Assembly (NCBI GenBank): GCA_012797695.1
Contig: JAAZOQ010000081.1
Span: 1-35,455, forward strand
DNA from: Anaerolineaceae bacterium
Lineage (GTDB): Bacteria > Chloroflexota > Anaerolineae > Anaerolineales > Anaerolineaceae
Length of the DNA: 35,455 nucleotides
Direction of reading: 5' to 3'
The notes beneath the pieces are model-generated. The model ran no database searches and had not been told where the DNA came from. It worked only from the letters and a program-made list of their open reading frames with translations. Position numbers and translations under genes: made by a program. Below are positions 15,868 through 23,141 of the stretch, piece after piece (position 1 is the first letter of the stretch; every line of letters starts with the position of its first letter).

Positions 15868-17483
15868 ACGACAAGCATGCCCCGTTTCTCATAGATACTC
15901 TTGTTGTCAATTGGTACCCCGGCGGCGAGTGCGTCACAGCGGGCCTGCCAGGATAAGATACCGGCCATTGCTGCATCGATCTTGAACGGTGAGTCCGGGC
16001 GCTCTTTGTAGATCACCCACAGAGCCTCTCCGTTTTCGTCCACCAGATTCAGTTTCTTGCGCACAGCATTTCCGATGTGACGGGAATAATCCTTGTTACC
16101 GTTGTGATGGATCTCCTGGGCTTTGATGGAATTGACAAAAGATTTGATCGCGTAGGCCATTGGTTTCAAACGGTTGGTCCACCAGGCGATGACGCGTTTT
16201 TCACCATACCGTCCGGCCCAGGTTGCGACTTGGGTTTCCCAATAGGGCGGGTCACAGTACATCCGCCAGACGTTGAATCGAGCGAACACCTCGGCCACGA
16301 CCGAGTCGATCTCTCCGTCCGGTGCTTCCCACTCATCGATGTTTTCCGGCTTTTCCCACAAACCAAGCAGCCATTGAAACCCAGTCTGGAGATGCGTTCC
16401 CACGAGCGCCACCGAATCCCGCCAACGGGCACCATCGAAGCCCAGGGTGATTGTGTCGCCTGGATGGACAGTGAATTCTTCGAGTGCCAGACTTTTCCAT
16501 ATTTCGAAGTCGAAGGCTTTCTCGCTGGCGCGTACCATGCGGTTCAACCACACTCGCTCTAGATAAGCTTTATCTGCTGTTGGGTCGCGCCATTGTTCGC
16601 AGATTCCATCGATGTCACTCCATTCGGCAACTGGACCGCTGGCTTCGATGACGGCGGCCCGAATGCCTTCAGGGGTGTTCAGGTCGTGCCTGTCCGAGGC
16701 CTGACGGTGGAAGAAAAAAAGCCGACTGTCCTGCAGGTCTCCTTCTGCCACACGGCGGGCGTAATCCATGGTGTCTTCTGCCACCGAGCCTTCGCCAGGG
16801 GAGGGTGCCGTAGTTACCTCTAGGCTCCAGGCATCGGATAAATAGCGTTTGGGGATGTTCGCCAGCATGGTTCGATGGGCTGATTTGAGCCTTGGGGTGT
16901 TCCAACGGTGTGTCTCGTCGCAAACTTGAAATGTGGTCCGGGCTCCATCTCGAGCATCGGGGGAGGATGCCAGGCTAACGGCCTTCCCATCGCCGTTGAT
17001 CCTCATGATTCGCTGGATCCCGACGTCGAAGTCGTCTACTACCCGACTGTACGTGACGATGATGCGCAAAGCGCCATAGGCCAGCTCGTCGGATTGTTCT
17101 TCGGTATAGGCGACGAGCGGAATATAGGGATCCGTTACACCAAAGCCCACCGGTACACCACGTGCGTCAAAGCCATCGCTACGGACAGGGGCATCGGGAT
17201 GGAGTTCGGCGGCAGCAATCAAAGCTGCAAACTCCGTTTTGGCAGATCCTTTCCGCATGCTGAGCGCACAGCGCTTGAAGCGCCTACGACCTGCCTGGGG
17301 ATGGCCCTTGGGATAAACCTCATACATGCGATAGATCAAGGCGCGTTTTTCCTGGTCCAGCCGCACTGGTTGGCCGCGTAGGTCGCCAGGGCCGTGTACA
17401 AGGTTCTCCTCGATCCATATACAGACCTGACTGCCCAGGCTGGGGTATACGATCTTGTCTTTGGGTACCATCAAAACGCTCAT
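15864..17483 (-). CDS. terL: Terminase large subunit
   Basis: A 539-residue packaging motor. An adenine-binding-like N-terminus precedes the Walker A variant SMRKGSAKTE (near residue 75-85). The Walker B with catalytic acid is in FQVCDETHRW. The nuclease domain follows from about residue 345, with its first acidic site in LGFDGARWRDSVAL, a second around MYCDPPYW and a third near KIDAAMAGILS. It takes DNA from the small terminase, cuts it and pumps it through the portal. It overlaps the small membrane protein by ATGA and is preceded by the small terminase with a 13-base gap. Confidence 0.93.
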   Translation of the reverse strand: MSVLMVPKDKIVYPSLGSQVCIWIEENLVHGPGDLRGQPVRLDQEKRALIYRMYEVYPKGHPQAGRRRFKRCALSMRKGSAKTEFAALIAAAELHPDAPVRSDGFDARGVPVGFGVTDPYIPLVAYTEEQSDELAYGALRIIVTYSRVVDDFDVGIQRIMRINGDGKAVSLASSPDARDGARTTFQVCDETHRWNTPRLKSAHRTMLANIPKRYLSDAWSLEVTTAPSPGEGSVAEDTMDYARRVAEGDLQDSRLFFFHRQASDRHDLNTPEGIRAAVIEASGPVAEWSDIDGICEQWRDPTADKAYLERVWLNRMVRASEKAFDFEIWKSLALEEFTVHPGDTITLGFDGARWRDSVALVGTHLQTGFQWLLGLWEKPENIDEWEAPDGEIDSVVAEVFARFNVWRMYCDPPYWETQVATWAGRYGEKRVIAWWTNRLKPMAYAIKSFVNSIKAQEIHHNGNKDYSRHIGNAVRKKLNLVDENGEALWVIYKERPDSPFKIDAAMAGILSWQARCDALAAGVPIDNKSIYEKRGMLVV

Positions 17484-17496
17484 ACGATTCCTTCAC

Positions 17497-17943
17497 TTAC
17501 TTATCAAGCACGTCTCGTGGATCGCTATCGATGATGACGATTCGTTTCACTCGCTTCTGCTCGCGCTGATCTTTCGCTTCTTCCGTTTGTGTTACAGTCC
17601 ATTCCAATCGACGTCGGCTAAGGGGCGTCAACCCAAATTCTCTCTCCAAAGCACGAATTTCTTTTGCAATGTCCAGGTCCGGTGTTTTCCAAAACATATC
17701 TACCAGGTAAACCAGCCGGAAAAGCGCCGGTTCGTCTGCGCGGAGATACTCGCTTCGCATGGGCGAAGACCAAACGTCTTTCCAAAACGCTCGTGCCATT
17801 GGATGCCATGGTTTTCCATCCTCACGTTTCGGCAGTTGTGGTGCCCGAATCCGGGGCAACGATTCTGCGGGCAGCAGCGCTTTCGAAGCTGATTTGTTCC
17901 GCCGCTGCCGGATCGCAGGGTCTTTTGGAAGCGGACCGGGCAT
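17497..17943 (-). CDS. terS: Terminase small subunit (P27 family)
   Basis: A 148-residue protein whose start PGPLPKDPAIRQRRNK is the typical N-terminus of P27-family small terminases. The helical core follows (ARAFWKDVWSSPMRSEYLRADEPALFRLVYLVD) and then a basic C-terminus with REFGLTPLSRRRL. It recognises the packaging site on the DNA and hands it to the large subunit. ATG 17943 is preferred over the track start at 17973 because the sequence PGPLP begins the family and AGAGG lies nine bases upstream. Confidence 0.85.
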   Translation of the reverse strand: MPGPLPKDPAIRQRRNKSASKALLPAESLPRIRAPQLPKREDGKPWHPMARAFWKDVWSSPMRSEYLRADEPALFRLVYLVDMFWKTPDLDIAKEIRALEREFGLTPLSRRRLEWTVTQTEEAKDQREQKRVKRIVIIDSDPRDVLDK

Positions 17944-18017
17944 GTCGTTTCGCCTCTTTTCTCGATTTGTCAAACCCGTACATAAAAAAATCTACTTACC
18001 CCTACGCTCCGTTTCCC

Positions 18018-18386
18018 CTACTCTGTAGACTTTTCATCCCCCCTCCCGTGTACTTCGCCGGCAGTCTTGCGGCTGTGGCAGGCGTGACATAGCGATTGAA
18101 AAGGGCCGTGAAAGAACTTGCCTGGATCGCCGTTGTGGGGTTCTATGTGATCCACATCGGTGGCGGGTTCCCAAATGGGCGGGTTAGCTTGTAGGCATTC
18201 CTGGCACCAGGGTTCTTTTGCCAATTGGATACGCCTGATTCGTTGCCATCGGGCTGTCTTGTATAACCTTTGGCTCTCTGGGTCGTGGTAATCGACCATT
18301 GAAGGGCGATGGCGGCCGCATTGCCCAGAACGAACCAGTTCTGGGCAGCCAGGGTATGAGCAGGTCTTCAGCGCAGGGCGGGGCAT
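18018..18386 (-). CDS. HNH endonuclease (packaging-associated)
   Basis: A 122-residue HNH nuclease. Paired cysteine motifs for zinc are CSYPGCPELV near the start and CQECLQ in the middle. The HNH core is VDHIEPHNGDPGKFFHGPFQSLCHACHSRKT, with the double DH, the central Asn and final His residues. HNH genes next to terS/terL are common in cos-packaging phages, where the nuclease helps the terminase cut at cos. The position therefore suggests cos-type packaging. It lies downstream of the endolysin gene. Confidence 0.9.
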   Translation of the reverse strand: MPRPALKTCSYPGCPELVRSGQCGRHRPSMVDYHDPESQRLYKTARWQRIRRIQLAKEPWCQECLQANPPIWEPATDVDHIEPHNGDPGKFFHGPFQSLCHACHSRKTAGEVHGRGDEKSTE

Positions 18387-18416
18387 CGCGTTGCCATTAT
18401 TCGAATATCCAACCGG

Positions 18417-19160
18417 TCAACACCACTTCAGGTACTGGATTCCACTCACGCAGAACGCACACCACAAGCGTTCGCCGGCGTCCAGGCAGGCCCACACGTC
18501 ACTGCCGATCTTACGGGTCTTGATTACTTGAAGTACGAGTAGTTCGGGCAAGTGGCCAACCACCGTTTCCACGGAAACGGTCGAGGGTTCCGTTCTAGCG
18601 TTGACGTATTCGGTGATCACCATGGCCTGTCGTCCGGCCGGTTCGTCTTCCGCCGGCAAGGCTGCCGGCTGCGCAGCCGTGAGGGCCTGCGCAGCGGCAG
18701 AATTACCGATAAGCTGGAGGTAAGGAAGGGGGTCCACGGCGCCAGACTTGAAGCCTGGTGCACCAGTACCAGGTATACGAATTTCGAAATGAAGGTGGGT
18801 AGCAGCCGGTGTGCGCTGGCCGTTGGCGTCTCGGACGTTGCCCGTCCAACCCATCGATCCGACTCGCTGGCCGGGTGAGATTGCTTGTCCAGTGCTGACA
18901 TCGATCCTGGATAAGTGGGCATAATAACTGTACCAACCACCGTGATCGAGTTTGACCAGGTTCCCGTATCCGGTTTGGTCCATACTGGCGATTACCACTG
19001 TGCCGGGCGCGGCAGCCAGGATGTCATCCATGGGGGAGATTACGTCCAGCCCATTGTGTCCCGGGTAACCATAAACCAGATACTCTTGCGGGTTTTCTCC
19101 GAAGAGCTGAGTGATGGTGAAGGGTTGGTATACTGGCCAGTTCTGTAGTTGCACATTCAT
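18417..19160 (-). CDS. M23 peptidase endolysin with C-terminal SH3-like domain
   Basis: A 247-residue cell wall peptidase for lysis. The M23 catalytic domain (about 15-150) shows the zinc ligands His35 and Asp39 in HNGLD, His82 in YAHLS, and His122/His124 in THLHFE. A linker with an alanine/proline stretch leads to a C-terminal domain from about residue 180 (VITEYVNARTEPS to VWACLDAGERLWCAF) that resembles a bacterial SH3 wall-binding module. No signal peptide is seen, so release by a holin is expected and two candidate membrane proteins lie directly upstream. A perfect parS-like site is embedded at 18562-18581. Confidence 0.9.
   Translation of the reverse strand: MNVQLQNWPVYQPFTITQLFGENPQEYLVYGYPGHNGLDVISPMDDILAAAPGTVVIASMDQTGYGNLVKLDHGGWYSYYAHLSRIDVSTGQAISPGQRVGSMGWTGNVRDANGQRTPAATHLHFEIRIPGTGAPGFKSGAVDPLPYLQLIGNSAAAQALTAAQPAALPAEDEPAGRQAMVITEYVNARTEPSTVSVETVVGHLPELLVLQVIKTRKIGSDVWACLDAGERLWCAFCVSGIQYLKWC
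18562..18581. promoter_or_regulatory. parS-like palindrome
   Basis: The 20-mer ACCGTTTCCACGGAAACGGT is a palindrome apart from two central bases. It is identical to the site at 25673-25692, and the identity extends to 24 bases. It lies inside the endolysin gene, encoding STVSVETV. Confidence 0.75.
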
Positions 19161-19163
19161 GGG

Positions 19164-19391
19164 TTACTCCACTCGTTTCGTTGATCGCTTGGCGCCAGTT
19201 TGGACAGCGCGGATGCGTTCATCGACGCGCTGGTCGTGTGTTTCGATCCGTTCGCTGATCTTGTCCAGCGCTTCCAGGTAACGTTCGTCGCGTTTGTCCA
19301 TCGACTCCTGGTAGCGTTTCTGTAATTCCAACGTAAACCAGATGAAAGCGCCGAGCGCAGGGATCTGCGTGATCAGGCTGCTCCAATCCAT
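19164..19391 (-). CDS. Small membrane-anchored coiled-coil protein (lysis module)
   Basis: A 75-residue protein with one N-terminal membrane segment (LITQIPALGAFIWFTLEL) and a highly charged coiled coil (RYQESMDKRDERYLEALDKISERIETHD) after it. Size, topology and position between a multi-spanning holin-like protein and the endolysin resemble XhlA-type holin partners. The membrane end with a cytoplasmic helix is the only structural evidence. The function as holin accessory is inferred. Confidence 0.65.
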   Translation of the reverse strand: MDWSSLITQIPALGAFIWFTLELQKRYQESMDKRDERYLEALDKISERIETHDQRVDERIRAVQTGAKRSTKRVE

Positions 19392-19396
19392 TGGAA

Positions 19397-19951
19397 TTAC
19401 TCAGGCAGTTCAGGGTCGGGCAAGGGGACGGGTTTTTTGTCCAGCCCAATGGCCGCAATTGTCCCGCCGATCAGCACGGCAAAGCTGATCACAGACTCAG
19501 AGGTAATACCGTCTGGCAGGCTCAGGCCAAAGGCGTCCAGGATGGTAATCAAGACGCCCACGACAGCCACGTAAAACTTGCGAGAGACCAACAGCCCACG
19601 CCAACCGTTGCCCGGGTCATAGGATAGGGCCACGACGTAGGCTACGATCACTACCACGAAGCCGGAAAGACTGGCAACGTTCAAGGGGTTGGGTAAGACG
19701 TGGAATGCGTCCAGTAGAAGGATGACAAAGCCCAGGGCTGAGGCCCAGAACTTGCGTGAAGTAAGCATGCCTGCCAGGGTGTTCCCGCTGGGATTGATGG
19801 CGAAGGCCACCACGTAACCGGCCGCGATGACACTCAACCCGGCAGCATGCTCCACATCGAGGTCGAAGCCGGGAATGAACGAACTGGTCACGACGACCAA
19901 CAGCGTCAGCAGTGCAACCCAAAAAATACGGTTTTGAAACATGGATTTCAT
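19397..19951 (-). CDS. Holin-like membrane protein made of three tandem repeats
   Basis: A 184-residue protein with about six membrane segments. Three homologous units follow each other: (N/S)R(I/K)F(W/Y)..., a long hydrophobic helix, an 'FGL/FHV/IPGF' turn region and a second helix ending in A(F/L)... (GYVVAFAINPSG, AYVVALSYDPGN, TIAAIGLDKK). Each unit looks like a two-helix holin hairpin. ATG 19951 is chosen over 20047 because of the strong AGGAGGTG and because residues from MKSMFQNR begin the first repeat. It is the first gene of the late operon, so holin is the likely role. Confidence 0.75.
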   Translation of the reverse strand: MKSMFQNRIFWVALLTLLVVVTSSFIPGFDLDVEHAAGLSVIAAGYVVAFAINPSGNTLAGMLTSRKFWASALGFVILLLDAFHVLPNPLNVASLSGFVVVIVAYVVALSYDPGNGWRGLLVSRKFYVAVVGVLITILDAFGLSLPDGITSESVISFAVLIGGTIAAIGLDKKPVPLPDPELPE

Positions 19952-19969
19952 AGACACCTCCTGGGGGTT

Positions 19970-20007
19970 AAAAACGAAGCGCCCGACACCAAAATGGTGC
20001 CGGGCGC
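19970..20007 (-). terminator. Intrinsic terminator before the late operon
   Basis: On the minus strand GCGCCCGGCACC, a 5-base loop and GGTGTCGGGCGC form a strong hairpin with one internal mismatch. The T-tract TTCGTTTTT follows. It lies just upstream of the holin gene and downstream of a promoter candidate. Confidence 0.8.
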
Positions 20008-20021
20008 TCATCTCCGACGGT

Positions 20022-20042
20022 AGCCCGAACAATGATCGGGCT
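20022..20042 (-). promoter_or_regulatory. Leader hairpin upstream of the terminator
   Basis: AGCCCGA pairs with TCGGGCT around a 7-base loop. Its CGGGCT arm (RNA 3' arm) could alternatively pair with AGCGCCCG of the following terminator, so an antiterminator fold is possible. This alternative pairing was seen by eye only. Confidence 0.45.
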
Positions 20043-20066
20043 TGCAACTTTAATTCTATCTTAGTA

Positions 20067-20095
20067 ATGGTACGGCTAAATATTTATTATGTCAA
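20067..20095 (-). promoter_or_regulatory. Candidate late promoter
   Basis: The minus strand has consensus -35 TTGACA (20095-20090), a 17-base spacer and -10 TACCAT (20072-20067), which matches four of six bases. It is followed at once by the leader hairpin and terminator. Confidence 0.45.
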
Positions 20096-20133
20096 TTAGA
20101 TTTACTGTAAATAGCCTGGAGTATGCGTTCACT

Positions 20134-20349
20134 TCATGGAAACCACTTTCTCTTTTCTCCACATAACGAACAAGAAACGTCGGTTACATAGCCTTCTATG
20201 ACAGCGATGACTTCCGTTTCTGTTTTTCCAAACAGTTCTTCTTCTAAGGCTTTGCGGTAGAGGAACAACCTTTGGATTCCACTGCTATTTCTACATACGT
20301 GTCCTAAAACATGGTTATTCTTACACCGCCAGGGTTTATTCCCGTTCAT
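20134..20349 (-). CDS. Small zinc-ribbon-like protein
   Basis: A 71-residue protein with two potential zinc half-sites: C-x4-H in WRCKNNHVLGHVC, and CSLCGEK near the C-terminus. The pattern is that of a small zinc ribbon. The start at ATG 20349 was chosen because the first residues (MNGNKPWRC) lead straight into the ribbon. It overlaps the methyltransferase 3' end by 14 bases, indicating the same operon. Role unknown; DNA or RNA binding is possible. Confidence 0.6.
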   Translation of the reverse strand: MNGNKPWRCKNNHVLGHVCRNSSGIQRLFLYRKALEEELFGKTETEVIAVIEGYVTDVSCSLCGEKRKWFP

Positions 20350-21130
20350 TTTCGAGTCCAATGGTAGAGTTATTCTCATAATCCGGCAATGCTTGTAATC
20401 GCTGCCGGATCACGTCTACATATTCCGCGGCGCGCTCGAAGCCGAGGGCGTTGCGGCCGGTTTCCTGGCAGGCAACCAGTGTCGTGCCGGAGCCCGCGAA
20501 TGGATCCAGTACCAATTCACCGGGGTTGGTGTAGGTCAAGACCAGCCAACGAAGCAGCTCGAGCGGTTTCTGGGTAGGGTGTAGAGATTTTCCATTGCGG
20601 TTGGAGAATTCGATCACATCGATGGGGTAGCGCCGGCCATCATTGATTACTTCCCGACTTTTACCGGCCCAGCCGTAATGGCTCGACCTCGAAGAAGATC
20701 GATCTCGCTTTACATATGGTTTTCCGGGTGTGAACTGAGGGTTATAGGTAGAAGCGGCACGTTTCCCGTCGTTGGAACGCCTGAAGTACCGGGAGAAAAT
20801 CAACACGTTCTCGTGGGCGCGCAACGGCCGTTCTCTGGCCGATAGGAACCCCATGGCGCAGGTCTTCTTCCAGATCAACTCGTAACGAAACCATTTGCGA
20901 TTGGATACGATCAGGTCTGTGGTGAACGGTTGTTGCGAGAACACGGCCACCACACCGTTGGGCTTGATCACCCGCCTAATCTCTTGCCACCAGGTTGCCA
21001 GATCGATCTTGTCGTCCCACGACAGATCGGTGGTTCCGTAGGGCGGATCGGTGACGACGGCATCTACCGAATTAGACTCTAATAACGGGAGGAACTGAAA
21101 ACAATCGCCGTGCCGGACTTCGATGCTCAT
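20336..21130 (-). CDS. DNA methyltransferase (beta-class, N4/N6)
   Basis: A 264-residue amino-methyltransferase. The catalytic motif IV DPPYGTT (residues 28-34) comes before the SAM-binding motif I DPFAGSGTT (209-217), the order of the beta group (N6-adenine or N4-cytosine). LHPTQKP (183-189) is the usual helper motif before motif I. No restriction nuclease is next to it, so it is probably an orphan phage methyltransferase used for protection from host restriction or for regulation. ATG 21130 follows GGAGACC; the longer track start at 21220 would run through a terminator hairpin. Confidence 0.92.
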   Translation of the reverse strand: MSIEVRHGDCFQFLPLLESNSVDAVVTDPPYGTTDLSWDDKIDLATWWQEIRRVIKPNGVVAVFSQQPFTTDLIVSNRKWFRYELIWKKTCAMGFLSARERPLRAHENVLIFSRYFRRSNDGKRAASTYNPQFTPGKPYVKRDRSSSRSSHYGWAGKSREVINDGRRYPIDVIEFSNRNGKSLHPTQKPLELLRWLVLTYTNPGELVLDPFAGSGTTLVACQETGRNALGFERAAEYVDVIRQRLQALPDYENNSTIGLENERE

Positions 21131-21143
21131 AAAGGTCTCCGTT

Positions 21144-21179
21144 AAAGAAAAGGGCAGACAAAATGCATTTTGTCTGCCC
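21144..21179 (-). terminator. Intrinsic terminator just upstream of the methyltransferase
   Basis: GGGCAGACAAAA-TGCA-TTTTGTCTGCCC is a perfect 12-bp stem (21152-21179), followed on the minus strand by TTTTCTTT. It lies only 13 bases before the methyltransferase start codon and about 45 bases after the end of the preceding gene. Confidence 0.85.
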
Positions 21180-21208
21180 GGGATCTGTGCCTCGTTGCAA
21201 GCGATTCT

Positions 21209-21239
21209 ATTATAGTACATGTATTCTATATTTCGCCAA
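21209..21239 (-). promoter_or_regulatory. Candidate promoter for the methyltransferase
   Basis: A perfect -10 TATAAT (21214-21209) lies on the minus strand. The -35 is poor (TTGGCG, 19-base spacer). The predicted transcript would run into the terminator at 21144-21179 before reaching the gene. Confidence 0.4.
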
Positions 21240-21447
21240 CAGTTCTGTCCCTTACCAGAATACTGGCGTGTACGTCAATGATGTCGATACGGCCATTCTT
21301 GAACAGGATGCCCATCTGACCCCAACCACCCTGATCGCGAATCAAAATCATAGCCTGGACCAACTTATCGACTTCGGTCTGGGACAGGAAGTCGCTGATC
21401 GAAGGGGGGTGATCACAGGAGACTTTATTCGTAGGCGGCCCGTTCAT
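21226..21447 (-). CDS. Hypothetical protein, last gene of the PRTRC operon
   Basis: A 73-residue protein (SISDFLSQTEVDKLVQAMILIRDQ, then GGWGQMGILFKNGRIDIIDVHASIL), alpha then beta. ATG 21447 is chosen because GAGGT lies nine bases upstream and the start overlaps the upstream stop by ATGA. The ORF track start at 21624 includes an improbable arginine-rich leader. No family was recognised. Its operon position suggests an early or maintenance role. Confidence 0.55.
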   Translation of the reverse strand: MNGPPTNKVSCDHPPSISDFLSQTEVDKLVQAMILIRDQGGWGQMGILFKNGRIDIIDVHASILVRDRTVGEI

Positions 21448-21680
21448 CCTTCGTCGACCTCGACGTATTCCATCCGGCAGTTCTCGCACCGGCAACGGTG
21501 AGCCCAATATTCGTGAGCAGCTTCGGCCACGCGGTTCTGCATCACATCCATAGCGCTTTTCGACGTATGTGCCTGCCGGCAGGCCAGCGTCCAAGCCTGA
21601 TTTAATTGCAGCCCCGTCGTACATAACACCAAGTGCAAATGCATGCGGCCGACATGTTGGTTGAGCTTATGCGTACTCAT
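21444..21680 (-). CDS. Hypothetical protein with C-terminal Cys-x-Cys-x2-Cys
   Basis: A 78-residue protein directly after the E1-like gene and coupled to it by ATGA. It is rich in histidine (HVGRMHLHLVL) and ends HRCRCENCRMEYVEVDEG, which could hold a metal with upstream histidines. Because it is translationally coupled to the conjugation genes it may belong to that module. No known family was recognised. Confidence 0.6.
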   Translation of the reverse strand: MSTHKLNQHVGRMHLHLVLCTTGLQLNQAWTLACRQAHTSKSAMDVMQNRVAEAAHEYWAHRCRCENCRMEYVEVDEG

Positions 21681-22504
21681 GAATCTACCGTTTCCGTAGA
21701 AACGCTTGCCGGAGTAATGTACCTGGAGCGCGCTGCCCCGGAAACGAGGTCGACGTACGTGGCGAATTTGTGCAAATCGCGTGTCAGTAACATACGCACC
21801 AGATAATCGGTCGCTTCGGCAGCGATACGCTGGTTGATTGCCAGCCCCTGGCTGTCGAGCATGGCTAGGTCAGCGCAAGATAAGCCCTCCTCACTGGTCT
21901 GCGTCTCTGGCTGCAAGGTGAGCAGCTCGGGATGTTGCTGGGAAGGCAATGGCAGCCAGGAGCAAAACCCGGTCAATTCGAACGGCCTGGCCGGCCGGTT
22001 GTGTCCGCAGCCCAGCAATACTTGCCCGGCAGCTTTGTGGTTTCCACAGTCCAGCCACCAATCGAGCACGCTGCTGGAATAATGACCAGCCACTGCTTTA
22101 CAGATGGCTTTACGGGCCTCGGCGTTATCGACGCAGCCGATATATAGCTTCAACTCGTTCTGATGATTCTGAGTCGAACGAAAAGGCTGAGGAAACCAGG
22201 TCACCGGTACTCCCCAGGCCAGGCCGTAACGGGTAGCCAGGGCTTCAGCTTTATTGTGTCCCACTTCGGCAAGGCAAAAATTCTGGCGGTAACAATTCTT
22301 CTGCTCGACCTGGTCTGGGTCCACGAACGTCACGCGGATACATTTTTGAAACTTTTCTTGCAGCAGGCGCGCCACGCGTACTATGGATGGCGCCAGCCAG
22401 GATCCGGTGCCTCCACAGCCGATCAGGGTAATATCGACTTCATTGGTGGAAGGCAACAACAGCCGGCAGGCCTGCAAGTAATCCAGATCAATCATCGAAG
22501 ACAT
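21677..22504 (-). CDS. PRTRC system ThiF-like E1 protein
   Basis: A 275-residue E1/ThiF/MoeB-fold protein that would adenylate the C-terminus of a ubiquitin-like protein. The nucleotide-binding loop is IGCGGTG (residues 28-34). The acidic loop and catalytic residues are in FVDPDQVEQKNCYRQNF (D62, N70, R73), with VGHNKA (K85) after it. Cys153 in WLDCGN lies in the D-x-GN region and is a candidate thioester site. ATG 22504 follows GGAGGT, while the track start 22561 has none. The gene order C-F-B-A-ThiF matches known PRTRC cassettes. A parS-like palindrome is embedded near its 3' end. Confidence 0.85.
   Translation of the reverse strand: MSSMIDLDYLQACRLLLPSTNEVDITLIGCGGTGSWLAPSIVRVARLLQEKFQKCIRVTFVDPDQVEQKNCYRQNFCLAEVGHNKAEALATRYGLAWGVPVTWFPQPFRSTQNHQNELKLYIGCVDNAEARKAICKAVAGHYSSSVLDWWLDCGNHKAAGQVLLGCGHNRPARPFELTGFCSWLPLPSQQHPELLTLQPETQTSEEGLSCADLAMLDSQGLAINQRIAAEATDYLVRMLLTRDLHKFATYVDLVSGAARSRYITPASVSTETVDS
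21689..21704. promoter_or_regulatory. parS-like palindrome
   Basis: CGTTTC-CGTA-GAAACG, with perfect arms, in the last codons of the E1-like gene. It encodes SVSTETV. Confidence 0.65.
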
Positions 22505-23141
22505 CCAACACCTCCGGTTCTTCGATTTCGACGTTGTTCGAGTCCATGGCCCGGGCTGCACTATTCACGTCGTGAACACCGGCAGGCAGGTCGAAGATCC
22601 AGCGCGCCGGGATCCCCCAGAAGTGGCCATAGACGCCGGCGCGTACTGCGATGGACGGGTTGTGCCCCAGGTTGCCCAGCACAGCGAAGATGCGGAATCC
22701 GGCCTGTTCGTCGTGATCGTCGGTCTTGGAAAAATACGGCTGCATATTGTGATGGCTATGGATCTCGATCATCGTGTCACTGCCACTGGCGTACGGATCG
22801 ACCGGGAATACGCTACCTTTGCTCTGCACCTGCTCGGGCAGTGCCAACCGCCATGGGTTAGGTGAAAGGTAGAAAAGAATCTCCTTGTCACCGGCCCGGA
22901 AAGCCATCTCGAACATGCGTCCAACCAGCCAGGCCGGGACAGGTTTGTATACCCGAACAAAAGGTTGCACCTGTGCCAAACCGCGAATCTCGTTGTTAGT
23001 AGCCGCCACCCAGATCAGCGCTTCCAGGCCTGGGCGGCTGGCGCGCACGAAAATACCGTTGCTGCCGATGACGTACTCATACAGGCCAGCTGGCGCCGGC
23101 GGCAACGTTTCTTGGCGTGCAAAGATATGGTTTACGAACAT
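22488..23141 (-). CDS. PRTRC protein A, JAMM/MPN metalloprotease
   Basis: A 217-residue protein with the full JAMM zinc protease motif: Glu126 then His128-x-His130-(7)-Ser138-x2-Asp141 (EIHSHHNMQPYFSKTDDHDE). JAMM proteases remove or process ubiquitin-like proteins, as Rpn11 and prokaryotic JAB proteins do. The ORF track start 23144 is a TTG; ATG 23141 overlaps the upstream stop (TGATG). It lies between the E2-like and E1-like genes, as in the PRTRC order B-A-ThiF. The intact metal ligands suggest it is active. Confidence 0.88.
   Translation of the reverse strand: MFVNHIFARQETLPPAPAGLYEYVIGSNGIFVRASRPGLEALIWVAATNNEIRGLAQVQPFVRVYKPVPAWLVGRMFEMAFRAGDKEILFYLSPNPWRLALPEQVQSKGSVFPVDPYASGSDTMIEIHSHHNMQPYFSKTDDHDEQAGFRIFAVLGNLGHNPSIAVRAGVYGHFWGIPARWIFDLPAGVHDVNSAARAMDSNNVEIEEPEVLDVFDD

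Noticed and set aside
22163-22861. Plus-strand frame (232 residues) opposite ThiF and JAMM genes
   Set aside because: It overlaps two well supported genes on the other strand; arginine- and glycine-rich shadow.
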